Of a stretch of DNA of 44,155 nucleotides, positions 1-7,126 are shown in pieces (position 1 is the first letter of the stretch; each line of letters opens with the position of its first letter). Both the position numbers and the translations under genes were made by a program. The notes under the pieces were generated by a model, which had not been told where the DNA came from, made no database searches, and saw only the letters and a program-made list of their open reading frames with translations. The DNA is from an uncultured Actinomycetes bacterium (GTDB taxonomy: Bacteria; Actinomycetota; Actinomycetes; S36-B12). Location of the stretch: the NCBI GenBank assembly GCA_903832025.1, contig CAIKZY010000097.1, forward strand, positions 1 to 44,155, given 5' to 3'.

Positions 1-21
1 ACCGCACGAATCAGTCCAGAA

Positions 22-60
22 ACGACGAACGGCCCCTGATTTCTCAGGGACCTTCGTCGT
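22..60. terminator. Hairpin, possible terminator
   Basis: A near-perfect inverted repeat has arms at 22-39 and 44-60 and a 4-nt TTTC loop. The arms differ only by two extra or mismatched bases. There is no T-run on either side, so intrinsic termination is uncertain. A second small hairpin follows at 63-82, with 7-bp arms CCTTCAA/TTGAAGG and a 6-nt loop. No gene is recognisable in bases 1-86. Confidence 0.45.
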
Positions 61-86
61 ACCCTTCAAGGATAGTTGAAGGTTCA

Positions 87-145
87 AGTAGCGGGGAGAC
101 AAAGTAAGCCTGCGACCTTTGGGTTGCGTGCACCGCGACTTACCC
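87..145 (-). repeat. Degenerate copy of the tRNA-fMet 3' part (possible att remnant)
   Basis: This 59-nt stretch aligns without gaps to 1778-1836, the 3' half of the initiator tRNA gene plus two flanking bases, in the same orientation. By eye 42 of 59 positions match. The first 11 bases (AGTAGCGGGGA) are identical and the anticodon-stem region matches 7 of 8. It cannot fold as a functional tRNA because the T-arm and the CAT anticodon are lost. Duplications of a tRNA 3' end mark the far border of elements integrated by tyrosine recombinases, so this may be a decayed attachment site. A decayed tandem tRNA is the alternative. Confidence 0.42.
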
Positions 146-162
146 TCACAAACAGCCACTTT

Positions 163-194
163 TGCACCCCCCTGTGCACCCCCCTGGGGGTGCA
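163..194. repeat. C-rich 12-bp tandem repeat plus inverted copy
   Basis: The 12-mer TGCACCCCCCTG occurs twice head to tail (163-174 and 175-186). It is followed at once by GGGGGTGCA (186-194), which is complementary to the start of both copies. Two mutually exclusive hairpins are therefore possible. The element lies just past the stop codon of the leftward XRE pseudogene and could terminate it. Confidence 0.5.
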
Positions 195-230
195 AGCCAG
201 CACCCCCATCGCTGACTTTCGCCACGACGC

Positions 231-524
231 TCAAGCGACAGCCTTTGGCTTGAGTTCAACTGACAGCGTGGAGTCGAACGCGTTCGCGATGCGCTCGAGA
301 ATGGGCAAAGTCGGCGTCGTACCGCCGGCCTCGAAGCGGGCGATGGCGGGCTGGGTCATGCCGGTGAGCTTGGCCAGGTCACGCTGACTCCAGCCGCGCT
401 CCTCGCGTAGACCACGAACCTGCTCCCCCAGTTCGAACGCGAGCTTGGCTGCGGCTTAAGCGGCCTCAACTGCTGAGTCGCCTGTGCGAGCGGCCTTCAT
501 GTCGTCCCATGAAGTGCGTGCCAT
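231..524 (-). pseudogene. XRE-family HTH (HigA-like antitoxin), nonsense mutation
   Basis: Reading leftward from the ATG at 524 gives a 97-codon protein beginning MARTSWDDMKAARTGDS. It has a classical Cro/C1-type helix-turn-helix (WSQRDLAKLTGMTQPAIARF) and ends SVELKPKAVA before TGA. Codon 23 is an in-frame TAA (456-458) that splits it. A strong Shine-Dalgarno sequence (AGGAGG) sits just upstream, so initiation looks intact and only the stop disables the gene. Length and layout fit the HigA-like antitoxin of a type II module. No toxin partner is recognisable upstream in 525-655. A product restarting after the stop would keep the whole HTH, so residual function is possible. Confidence 0.8.
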
Positions 525-655
525 CACTCCTCCTAACCCACATGGTGCTCGCCCTGTATGAAGGCCAGCATCGCCTAGGCTGCGCTGCCAGCACGGTAGC
601 GTCAAAGTTGCTCCTGCGACGAAACCGGCCGACCCATCCGACGCCGAGAAATTAT

Positions 656-1099
656 CTAGGCGATCTTGGTCTGTGGAGATCTGACTTTCTTGGCTGCGAC
701 CTTTCTCGACGCAGGCTTGTTTTGGGGGTTCGCTGTCGGATTCCGTTTCGCGGAATTCGCTCGCGTGGGCTTCTTCGCAGGTGCCGTCAATGGGATGGCT
801 ACATCACCGATATGCATGACAAGTTCCAGGGTTCCGCCTACCGCCTGTGCGTACGCGGCCAGAGTGCCCACTTCAGTGCGCGAGAGATCTCCGTTCTCAA
901 TGCGCGATACGCGAGATTGGTCAATGTCGATGCGCTCAGCGAGCTGCTCCTGCGTCATGTGCTTGGCTTTGCGCACGTCGGCGAGCCGGTGCGCCCTGGA
1001 TTCGGTCAGGATTTCGTCACGCGCCTGGGCAATGTGAGCCGTATCGCCGGGCCGCTTTGCCAGCAGTTCCTCCAACGTGACATACGACAACTTACTCAT
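656..1099 (-). CDS. XRE-family antitoxin, HigA-like
   Basis: A 147-aa helix-turn-helix DNA-binding protein, the likely antitoxin and autorepressor of a type II toxin-antitoxin pair. The N-terminal part (SKLSYVTLEELLAKRPGD) is followed by an XRE HTH at about residues 40-100 (MTQEQLAERIDIDQSRVSRI). The C-terminal 40 residues are lysine/alanine/proline-rich and probably disordered; this basic tail is longer than in minimal antitoxins. The start overlaps the upstream toxin frame by 4 nt, which suggests translational coupling, and GGGGAG precedes the ATG. The toxin partner is frameshifted, so the antitoxin may be a solitary survivor. The HTH family call is secure; the antitoxin role comes from context. 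Confidence 0.85.
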   Translation of the reverse strand: MSKLSYVTLEELLAKRPGDTAHIAQARDEILTESRAHRLADVRKAKHMTQEQLAERIDIDQSRVSRIENGDLSRTEVGTLAAYAQAVGGTLELVMHIGDVAIPLTAPAKKPTRANSAKRNPTANPQNKPASRKVAAKKVRSPQTKIA

Positions 1100-1477
1100 G
1101 ACGAACTCCCCGTTCTTGGCTTCCTTGCATTTGCTTGCTGATGGATCTGTTCCACATGCGCGTTGAACCGCTCATCTGCAACAGGAATATTCTCCCCGTA
1201 CCACTGCTTCCATTTATTGGTCTTGTCGCCAGCCACCAACACGATCGCTTGGCGCAGCGGGTCGAAGGCGAACAACAAACGGATATGTGTCTCGTGGACG
1301 CAACTCCTTCATGTTCTTGTGACGCGATCCCTTGACCGTGTCCACGAACGGGCGTCCCAGAGCTGGCCCATCCACTCCAAGTGCTTGCAACGCTGCAACG
1401 ACCTGGCCGTACTCGGCTTCGTCAAGAGTCAGCATCCAGTCCGACACCTCCTCGTTGATCAAGATCGACCACGTCAT
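1096..1477 (-). pseudogene. RelE/HigB-type toxin, frameshifted
   Basis: The N-terminal half starts at ATG 1477 (MTWSILINEEVSDWMLTLDE) and runs through KGSRHKNMKELRP, typical of HigB/Gp49-like mRNA interferases. The C-terminal half (LLFAFDPLRQAIVLVAGDKT, then KWKQWYGENIPVADERF) lies in another frame. The frames meet near 1285-1292, where a net 1-nt insertion or 2-nt deletion separates MKELRPRD from HIRLLFAFDP. Joined, they make a normal toxin of about 125 aa that overlaps the antitoxin start by 4 nt. Toxin loss with antitoxin retention is a common decay route. A sequencing indel or programmed frameshift is not excluded. Confidence 0.8.
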
Positions 1478-1483
1478 CGCCCA

Positions 1484-1523
1484 ATCATATGACTCAAGAA
1501 ACATATGACGCAAGAGACATATA
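1484..1523 (-). promoter_or_regulatory. TA promoter with 16-bp spaced operator repeats
   Basis: On the minus strand a -35 TTGCGT (1513-1508), an 18-nt spacer and a -10 TATGAT (1489-1484) sit exactly 6 nt before the toxin ATG at 1477, which predicts a leaderless mRNA. On the plus strand CATATGACTCAAGAAA (1486-1501) and CATATGACGCAAGAGA (1502-1517) are tandem 16-mers, followed by a third CATAT at 1518. The repeats cover both promoter elements, as expected for operators of the XRE antitoxin. The stretch 1524-1730 contains nothing I recognise. Confidence 0.65.
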
Positions 1524-1730
1524 TTGGCCGAGCCAGACTTCACACTCCAATTTGAGAGGTACCGGCCGCTATGCGCCGTTGATGCCATCGACAGGAACTA
1601 CACCGCCACGATTAGGAGCCGCCGCTCATACTCACGGGCACAAATGGAAGCACCAGGCCCTATCCATACAACTACATTCTCTGCTGACTTACCGCTGACT
1701 TACTCCTTGCAGCGGCGTCAGAAAACATGC

Positions 1731-1773
1731 AAAACGGGCATAACCTGTCTGTTTTGACGATTATGCCCGTTTT
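1731..1773 (-). terminator. Intrinsic terminator of the tRNA-fMet gene
   Basis: A perfect 13-bp inverted repeat (AAAACGGGCATAA at 1731-1743, TTATGCCCGTTTT at 1761-1773) encloses a 17-nt loop. Read leftward from the tRNA, the stem ends in a T-run, as in rho-independent terminators. The symmetric A/T flanks could let it work from both sides. Confidence 0.8.
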
Positions 1774-1779
1774 GTCCAG

Positions 1780-1853
1780 TAGCGGGGACAGGATTTGAAC
1801 CTGTGACCTCTGGGTTATGAGCCCAGCGAGCTACCGAGCTGCTCCACCCCGCG
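1780..1853 (-). tRNA. Initiator tRNA-fMet (CAT)
   Basis: A 74-nt cloverleaf: acceptor CGCGGGG pairing with CCCCGC, anticodon stem CTGGG/CCCAG around loop CTCATAA (anticodon CAT), and T-arm ACAGG/CCTGT. Position 1:72 is a C-U mismatch and the anticodon stem has three consecutive G-C pairs next to the loop. Both are hallmarks of the initiator rather than the elongator. The CCA end is not encoded (A73 is followed by CTGG), so CCA must be added enzymatically. Its 3' end faces the decayed toxin-antitoxin strip. Confidence 0.95.
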
Positions 1854-1867
1854 TCGTTTGCTCCCCC

Positions 1868-1897
1868 AATATACGTGCATTGCCTCTCAAGGTCCAA
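1868..1897 (-). promoter_or_regulatory. Promoter of tRNA-fMet
   Basis: On the minus strand a -35 TTGGAC (1897-1892), an 18-nt spacer and a -10 TATATT (1873-1868) lie 14 nt before the mature tRNA 5' end. That distance is consistent with a short 5' leader removed by RNase P. Confidence 0.6.
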
Positions 1898-2578
1898 TCA
1901 GGGACAAGCACCCACACGGCGATACCTTCGATCAATGACGGCATCCACAGCCATCATGATGTATCCAAGCACGATGGCGAAGACCACTAACACCGCCACG
2001 AAGCTCAGGACGCTTGCCATTCCCTTGACGGGGACGTCGAGAAAGTTATACGGATAGGCGCCGGTCACAGACCCTCGCACAAGCGCGTAGACGAGCCAGG
2101 CGAGCGGCAGGATGAGTGCAGCAAAGATTGTTGACGAACGAATCCAACCATGTGGTCCAGCGATGAGCCACACGGCCACGGTCACAATCGGGCCCCATAC
2201 ATGTTGAATGCTGTTACTCCACCAATCGGCGCCGGTATGCGTGCCGGAATTCAGGAGAAGATTGAAGATCAGGCCGGTCACGGTCATCATGATCACCGAA
2301 TCAAGCCGCAGTACTCGGAGCACCGGGGACGTGGAAGTCGGCCGAAAGATCAATATCGTCACCACCAGTGCTGCAACGATGTTGCTCAACGTCGTGAAAT
2401 AGCTGAAATGATCAAGAAGCCGGCCGGTCATCCCGCCGGTGCCCACGGCATTGTTTCCATACAGGGACGGCGAGCTCAGATCAGGCGGGTAGTAGTCGGT
2501 CGCGGACAAGATTGTGCTGAGCACAACCCCGAACCAAAGCAGCCCGGCATTGATTGCGAACAATGTGCGCGACACCAT
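1898..2578 (-). CDS. Pr6Pr family membrane protein
   Basis: A 226-aa integral membrane protein with about six hydrophobic helices. It carries the family's typical sequence features: HFSYFTTLSNIVAALVV after the first loop, NSIQHVWGPIVTVAVWLIAG in the middle, and a GAYPYNFLDV segment before the last helix. No enzymatic activity is established for Pr6Pr proteins that I can name. The ATG at 2578 was preferred over the GTG at 2584 because TACCCT lies exactly 6 nt before it, with CTGGCA 17 nt further upstream. It reads in the same direction as UPF0182 but has its own promoter. The family call is fairly secure; the function is unknown. Confidence 0.8.
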   Translation of the reverse strand: MVSRTLFAINAGLLWFGVVLSTILSATDYYPPDLSSPSLYGNNAVGTGGMTGRLLDHFSYFTTLSNIVAALVVTILIFRPTSTSPVLRVLRLDSVIMMTVTGLIFNLLLNSGTHTGADWWSNSIQHVWGPIVTVAVWLIAGPHGWIRSSTIFAALILPLAWLVYALVRGSVTGAYPYNFLDVPVKGMASVLSFVAVLVVFAIVLGYIMMAVDAVIDRRYRRVGACP

Positions 2579-2584
2579 GTGCAC

Positions 2585-2613
2585 AGGGTAGACCTGGGAT
2601 CAGCCGATGCCAG
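2585..2613 (-). promoter_or_regulatory. Promoter of the Pr6Pr gene (leaderless)
   Basis: On the minus strand a -35 CTGGCA (2613-2608), a 17-nt spacer and a -10 TACCCT (2590-2585) are followed 6 nt later by the ATG at 2578. Confidence 0.55.
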
Positions 2614-2628
2614 GCATTCGCGACGCGA

Positions 2629-5550
2629 CTAGGCCGCTGGTCCGCCACTGATCTGCGCTTCTGCAGTTGCTGCCCGCTGAAGTGCCGCAGCGAGGTCCTT
2701 CTGCGCTTGACCATAGGACGTGAAATCGCCGCGGGTCAGGGCCTGCTGGCCGGCTCGGAATGCCGCATCGGCATCGGCGATCGCCTTCGCAAGTTGCGCT
2801 TGAGCAGATCCGCCGGACGAGCCAGAACTGCTGGTGCCTGTCGGCGTGGGAGTTGGCGTGGAATTTGCGTTCGGGTCTTGATTGGTGCCGGGATTCTTGT
2901 CCGGCAACGCCGAGGGATTGGTCCCGAATACCTGCGTGAGTGCGGCATCCAGCGTGTTCTGCATGGCCACATTCGATCCGTAACTCACCAGCACCTTGCG
3001 CAGGAGCGGGTAGCCATCTGAGTTGGAACGGACATACACCGGCTCGACATAGAGCAGCCCGTTATTGAACGGCAGTGACAGCAGGTTGCCCAAGGTAACA
3101 TCCGATCCGCCTTGTCGCAGGAGCGACAGCTGGCTGGACACAATCGGATCGGACTCGAAATTATTCTGCACCTGCTGCGGTCCGGGAATCGTGGTATTCG
3201 ACGGCAGCTGCAGGATCTGAATGCGGCCATAATCAACCCCCGGTGCCGAACTCGCCGACATAAATGCCGCAAGAGTCTGACGTGCGATCGGCGCAAACGT
3301 CGTAGTCAGGGAGAAGCGGGGTGCAGTCTGTCCCGGCATCTGCAGGGTGAGGTAATACGGCGGCTGATACACCTGTGCCGGGCTCAAGGTCGGGTCGTAG
3401 GGCTCATTCCACACGTTTGTGCCGTTGTAGAAACTGGTGGCATCAGTCACGTGATACCGACTGAGGATGGAACGCTGCACCTTGAAGATGTCCAGTGGGT
3501 AGCGGACGTGGGCCATGAGATCGGCGGGCATCGTCGATGCGGCCTGAACCGTTCCGGGGAACGCCTTCATCCAGGTTGCCAGCACCGGATCCTTGGCATC
3601 CCAGGCGTACAGCGTGACCGTGCCGTCATAGGCGTCAACTACCGCCTTCACCGAGTTGCGCATGTAGTTGACGTTGTCATCAGGAGCGATACCTGCCGGA
3701 AGGGTGTGTGGCGTCGAGGAGTCCGACGTCGCCTGAGACATCGACACGCGCGATGAGTAGGGGTAGTCGTTGCTGGTGGTGTAGCCATCAACGATCCACT
3801 TGATTCGCCCCCCCACCACGACCGGGTACGGTTCCTGGTCCACGGTCAGCCACGGAGCGACCTTCTGCACCCGCACGGCCGGATTGCGGTCCCACAGGAT
3901 GCGCGAATCGGTATTGACCATGTCCGACAGCAAGATGTTGGGGTCGGAGAATTTCGTGGCGAACAGCGCTCGGCCAAACAGCGAGCCCATCGCAACTCCG
4001 CCACTTCCAGAGTATGTGTTGGTCTTTTGCCCGCTGGCAGTTGCGTCATCGGGGTAATCAAGCTCGACCGATGGCTTTCCTGCCGGGGCTCCCACGATGG
4101 AGTAGTCCGGTGACATCTGCCCGAAGTACACCCGAGGCTGGGCGAGGTTCAGGGAACCGGTGACGGGAATGTTGGACATGAAGAAGTCGGGCTGACCATT
4201 GGACAATGCCGTGTTGTCGTAGGCGCTGACCACGCCGTAGCCGTGGGTGTAGATGGTCTTGTCGTTGGTCCAGTTGCGCTGCCCGGTCGGGATGCCCGCG
4301 AGATTGATTTCGCGCACCGCTACCGCTGCTCCGCGCATCGTGCCGCCGAGGTTATAGCGATCCACCGCCAATTGGTCTGCGAAGGAGTAGTAACCGCGGA
4401 TCTGCTGAAGCTGATTGAACGTGGCCGACACCACCATCGGATCCAGTAGCCGAATATTCGACAAGGTCCCGGTGCTGGCGCGCAGCACTTGCACTGATGG
4501 TGGCGTCACCGAGCCCGGATAGTCCGTGACCTTCGCGGAGGCTACGTCATAGGCCGCACGCGTTGCATTGATGTTGCGCTGAATGTATGGGGTCTCCCGA
4601 ACCAGTTCGCTTGGGCGCACCTGAAATTGTTGGACAACCATTGGATAGATCGTCCCGATCACGATGGAAGTAGCGAACATCAATCCGATGCCCAGCGCGG
4701 GAAGGACCCAGTGACGCCGAAAGATATTGACGATGAAGAGAGCAGCAACCAACAGGGCCACGAATGTCAGGATCGTCAAACTGGGAAGGACTGCATGCAC
4801 ATCGGTGTACTTCAGTCCGGTAAACCCAGTCACCACTGACTGGTCCTGGGTCGCCAGGGAGTATCGATCGAACCAGTACGACACCGCCTTGAGCAGCAGC
4901 ACTGCCGCCATCAACACCGATATCTGCACCTGGGCAGCCGCCGTGGCTCGCTGCCCCTTGGGCTGAAGTCGCAGCCCGCCGTACAGATACTGAACGGCAA
5001 CGGCCAGCAGCAGGGCCAAGAACAGCAGTGAGAATCCAAAGTCCAGCACGAAGCGAATGAAAGGCAGGGTGAAGGTGAAGAAGGACAGATCCACGCCGAA
5101 TTGCGGATCCTTGATCCCAAATGGCGTGGCGTTTCGCCACAGTAAGTAGGTCTGCCACTGTCCTGCCGCTGAAATGCCGGCAAGTACGCCAGTGATAAGA
5201 CCGACTGCAATCAGGATCGGCTTGCGTGCCGGCTCGAGTGCGAGCCGGTAGCGCTCCAGGCTGGCCTGCTCTGGAGTCAGTCCGCGAAATGTCGGTCGGG
5301 TTCGGTACGCCCACCACATGATGGCCGCAAGGCCGGCACCCATCACGAGGCCAAAGATGGCGAACAGCGCGAGCCTGGTGATCAGCGAGGTTCTGAAAAC
5401 CTCGGTCTTGTTGACCGAGGAGAACCACATCCAGTCAGTGAAGTAGTTGGTGAACAGCAACCAGGCGATGGCCAGGACCGCGATCACGATGACAGCGGTC
5501 AGGATGACCTTGCCGCGCCGTGATGGCTTGGGCATCGAAGGGCTGCTCAC
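2629..5550 (-). CDS. UPF0182 family membrane protein
   Basis: A 973-aa protein of the actinobacteria-typical UPF0182 family. The first 315 residues hold about seven transmembrane helices (first near 14-32, last near 285-308). A large presumably extracytoplasmic domain follows. Around residues 880-915 there is a Pro/Thr/Ser/Gly-rich linker (STPTPTPTGTSSSGSSGG), then an alanine-rich, probably helical tail. The molecular role is unknown to me. The start is GTG 5550, 6 nt after TAGGTT. It lies 9 nt after the PDZ protease gene in the same direction, a pairing conserved in actinobacteria, so read-through co-expression is likely besides the internal promoter. Confidence 0.93.
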   Translation of the reverse strand: MSSPSMPKPSRRGKVILTAVIVIAVLAIAWLLFTNYFTDWMWFSSVNKTEVFRTSLITRLALFAIFGLVMGAGLAAIMWWAYRTRPTFRGLTPEQASLERYRLALEPARKPILIAVGLITGVLAGISAAGQWQTYLLWRNATPFGIKDPQFGVDLSFFTFTLPFIRFVLDFGFSLLFLALLLAVAVQYLYGGLRLQPKGQRATAAAQVQISVLMAAVLLLKAVSYWFDRYSLATQDQSVVTGFTGLKYTDVHAVLPSLTILTFVALLVAALFIVNIFRRHWVLPALGIGLMFATSIVIGTIYPMVVQQFQVRPSELVRETPYIQRNINATRAAYDVASAKVTDYPGSVTPPSVQVLRASTGTLSNIRLLDPMVVSATFNQLQQIRGYYSFADQLAVDRYNLGGTMRGAAVAVREINLAGIPTGQRNWTNDKTIYTHGYGVVSAYDNTALSNGQPDFFMSNIPVTGSLNLAQPRVYFGQMSPDYSIVGAPAGKPSVELDYPDDATASGQKTNTYSGSGGVAMGSLFGRALFATKFSDPNILLSDMVNTDSRILWDRNPAVRVQKVAPWLTVDQEPYPVVVGGRIKWIVDGYTTSNDYPYSSRVSMSQATSDSSTPHTLPAGIAPDDNVNYMRNSVKAVVDAYDGTVTLYAWDAKDPVLATWMKAFPGTVQAASTMPADLMAHVRYPLDIFKVQRSILSRYHVTDATSFYNGTNVWNEPYDPTLSPAQVYQPPYYLTLQMPGQTAPRFSLTTTFAPIARQTLAAFMSASSAPGVDYGRIQILQLPSNTTIPGPQQVQNNFESDPIVSSQLSLLRQGGSDVTLGNLLSLPFNNGLLYVEPVYVRSNSDGYPLLRKVLVSYGSNVAMQNTLDAALTQVFGTNPSALPDKNPGTNQDPNANSTPTPTPTGTSSSGSSGGSAQAQLAKAIADADAAFRAGQQALTRGDFTSYGQAQKDLAAALQRAATAEAQISGGPAA

Positions 5551-5556
5551 TTGCTC

Positions 5557-5562
5557 AACCTA
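5557..5562 (-). promoter_or_regulatory. -10 box overlapping the PDZ gene stop codon
   Basis: TAGGTT on the minus strand lies exactly 6 nt before the GTG of UPF0182. Its first three bases are the TAG stop codon of the upstream PDZ protease gene (5562-5560). Confidence 0.45.
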
Positions 5563-6645
5563 CGACTTCGACGAACATTGCGGAACTGCAGCCCCGGCAG
5601 TCCAGTGCTGAACTGCGCTGACGGACTGAGACAACGTGTGAACCGGGACCACCGTTAAGCCAGCAGGGATGTGCCCGGCTACCTCAGCGCAGTGGTCGAT
5701 CGGCATCAGGAACAGTGCGGCACCGGCTCGAGATGCGCCAATGAGCTTTTGGCGAATGCCGCCAATGGGACCGATCGTCCCATCCGGGCTGATGGTGCCG
5801 GTTCCGGCAATGTGATGGCCCTGTGCCAGGTCCCCTGGCGTGAGTTTGTCCACCAAGCCCAGGGCGAACATGGCCCCGGCGCTCGGACCGCCAATCCCCG
5901 ACAGGCTGAAGTGGACCGGGAAACCTGCGTCGTACATGTCTCCGACACCGATTCCGATGTACGGCTTGCTTGCCTGCTGCGGGGTCGCCTCCGAGATCAC
6001 CAGGTGATGGGTGACCGTTGTCTCATTGGGTGCGATGACGGCGAAGTCAAACGATGTTCCCACTGGCGATTGACGCACGATGTCTGCCACCTGCTGGGCA
6101 CCATGAATCTGGGTGCCGTTGATGGACACGATCTGCTCACCAGCCACGAGCTTGCCATCGGCCGGAGACTTAGCCACGGTGGATGTGATGACGACCTTGA
6201 CCGTCAGCGGGCGATGCAGGTAGTTCATGGCGGCAGCAGTGGCATCTGACTCGGCGAGGGAGAACATGCTGGCGTTGTACTGATTTACCTGGGCACTGGT
6301 GACGTTGTCGGGATACAAGGTCTCCTGCGGCAGGACAGCATCAGCTGAGCTGAACCAACTTGCGACGGCTTCCACAAATGACAACCCGCCCTGGGGTCCG
6401 CCCTTTTCGTACACCGTGGTCATGTCGAGCTGGCCACTTGTTGGGTAGGTCCTGGCTCCGCTGATGGAGATCACGTCCTTGCCGGCAACGGTGCCGATGA
6501 CATTGAAGGTCGGCCCTGGGGCCAATTTGATGAATGGCACGGGCAGCACTAACGCCACGAAGAGCAGGACAAGCAGGCTCACGAGAGCCACAACCAGCAC
6601 TCGCGCCCGGGCTGCCCGGATACTCCTGGGGGCTTTGCTGCTCAC
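5560..6645 (-). CDS. PDZ / Lon-like serine protease (YlbL type)
   Basis: A 361-aa membrane-anchored protease with one N-terminal transmembrane helix (about residues 14-36). A PDZ region at about 160-200 contains GKLVAGEQIVSINGTQIHG. A C-terminal Lon-type peptidase domain carries the catalytic serine in SGIGGPSAGAMFALGL and the catalytic lysine in GGIRQKLIGASRAGA, so the Ser-Lys dyad is complete. No ATPase domain is present, as expected for this family. The catalytic part should lie outside the membrane. Its start overlaps the upstream 69-aa gene by 4 nt (translational coupling), and UPF0182 follows after 9 nt. Confidence 0.93.
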   Translation of the reverse strand: MSSKAPRSIRAARARVLVVALVSLLVLLFVALVLPVPFIKLAPGPTFNVIGTVAGKDVISISGARTYPTSGQLDMTTVYEKGGPQGGLSFVEAVASWFSSADAVLPQETLYPDNVTSAQVNQYNASMFSLAESDATAAAMNYLHRPLTVKVVITSTVAKSPADGKLVAGEQIVSINGTQIHGAQQVADIVRQSPVGTSFDFAVIAPNETTVTHHLVISEATPQQASKPYIGIGVGDMYDAGFPVHFSLSGIGGPSAGAMFALGLVDKLTPGDLAQGHHIAGTGTISPDGTIGPIGGIRQKLIGASRAGAALFLMPIDHCAEVAGHIPAGLTVVPVHTLSQSVSAVQHWTAGAAVPQCSSKS

Positions 6646-6851
6646 CAGGGCCGCTCCTGGCGTGTTCGGGGCGATGGTCCCTGTTGATCCAACTCAGGCA
6701 TTGGCCGCTCCATTGCCACCTGCATGGCACGAAGTGCCGCAATGGAGTCCTTGGGATCCTGCGGTCGAGCCGGCCGGGAGCGCAGAGCCACGAAGGCGAT
6801 GGCCAGCACGGTCGCCCCGATGGGGATGAGCCACCACGCCAGCGCTGCCAT
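6642..6851 (-). CDS. Small single-pass membrane protein, unknown function
   Basis: A 69-aa protein with one hydrophobic helix (about residues 4-23, WWLIPIGATVLAIAFVAL) and a basic, proline- and glutamine-rich tail. No family is recognised. It counts as real because it starts with an ATG preceded 6 nt upstream by TAATCT, overlaps the PDZ protease start by 4 nt, and has a plausible membrane topology. Small genes of this kind commonly precede the PDZ protease in actinobacteria. It may help membrane insertion or assembly of the protease; that is inference. Confidence 0.75.
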   Translation of the reverse strand: MAALAWWLIPIGATVLAIAFVALRSRPARPQDPKDSIAALRAMQVAMERPMPELDQQGPSPRTRQERPW

Positions 6852-6857
6852 GTATCC

Positions 6858-6863
6858 AGATTA
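6858..6863 (-). promoter_or_regulatory. -10 box of the small ORF-PDZ-UPF0182 operon
   Basis: TAATCT on the minus strand lies exactly 6 nt (GGATAC) before the ATG at 6851, predicting a leaderless operon mRNA. Confidence 0.5.
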
Positions 6864-6990
6864 CGCCGCTGCGGACATCGTTGGTGCCCCGGTGGTCAGT
6901 TGATGACCCCGTGGCATGCGGCCACTGTCGAACCACGGATTTGGTCCACGCACACAAATGCTGGAACCACCACGGTGGTCGTACATGGCA

Positions 6991-7059
6991 AGACCCCCCA
7001 GGTCTCTGGTCTCCATTCGCCTTCCCCTTGCGAATGAAGCCTGTTATCCCGGGGGGTCT
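6991..7059. other. Nested hairpin element with C6/G6 outer stem
   Basis: The outer arms AGACCCCCC (6991-6999) and GGGGGGTCT (7051-7059) pair perfectly. Inside, CATTCGC (7014-7020) pairs with GCGAATG (7030-7036) around a CTTCCCCTT loop. A small palindrome ACCACCACGGTGGT sits upstream near 6966-6979. The element lies in a 509-bp gap (6852-7360) without a supported gene, downstream of the leftward Nudix gene. It could be a terminator, a structured small RNA or an mRNA leader; I do not recognise a known RNA family. Confidence 0.55.
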
Positions 7060-7126
7060 TAACGCGCTGAACCTAAGCAGTCACACGCGGTGAGTCAACG
7101 CATTGAGCAAACTTCAGGATTGGGCG

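Noticed and set aside
525-655. Toxin partner for the broken XRE gene
   Set aside because: The frames ending before 524 are short, interrupted by stops and show no RelE/HigB motifs.
509-1141. 210-codon frame on plus across the higA gene
   Set aside because: It is antisense to the HTH antitoxin, which has clear homology, an operator and coupling. The plus translation is rich in Arg/Cys without motifs.
4547-5428. 293-codon minus frame inside UPF0182
   Set aside because: It is an out-of-frame reading of the same strand. UPF0182 carries the conserved transmembrane segments.
7034-7051. Match to the 23S rRNA motif GGGATAACAGGCT on minus
   Set aside because: Only 13 nt match and no flanking rRNA similarity follows. 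A match of this length is expected by chance when the window is compared with a whole 23S gene.
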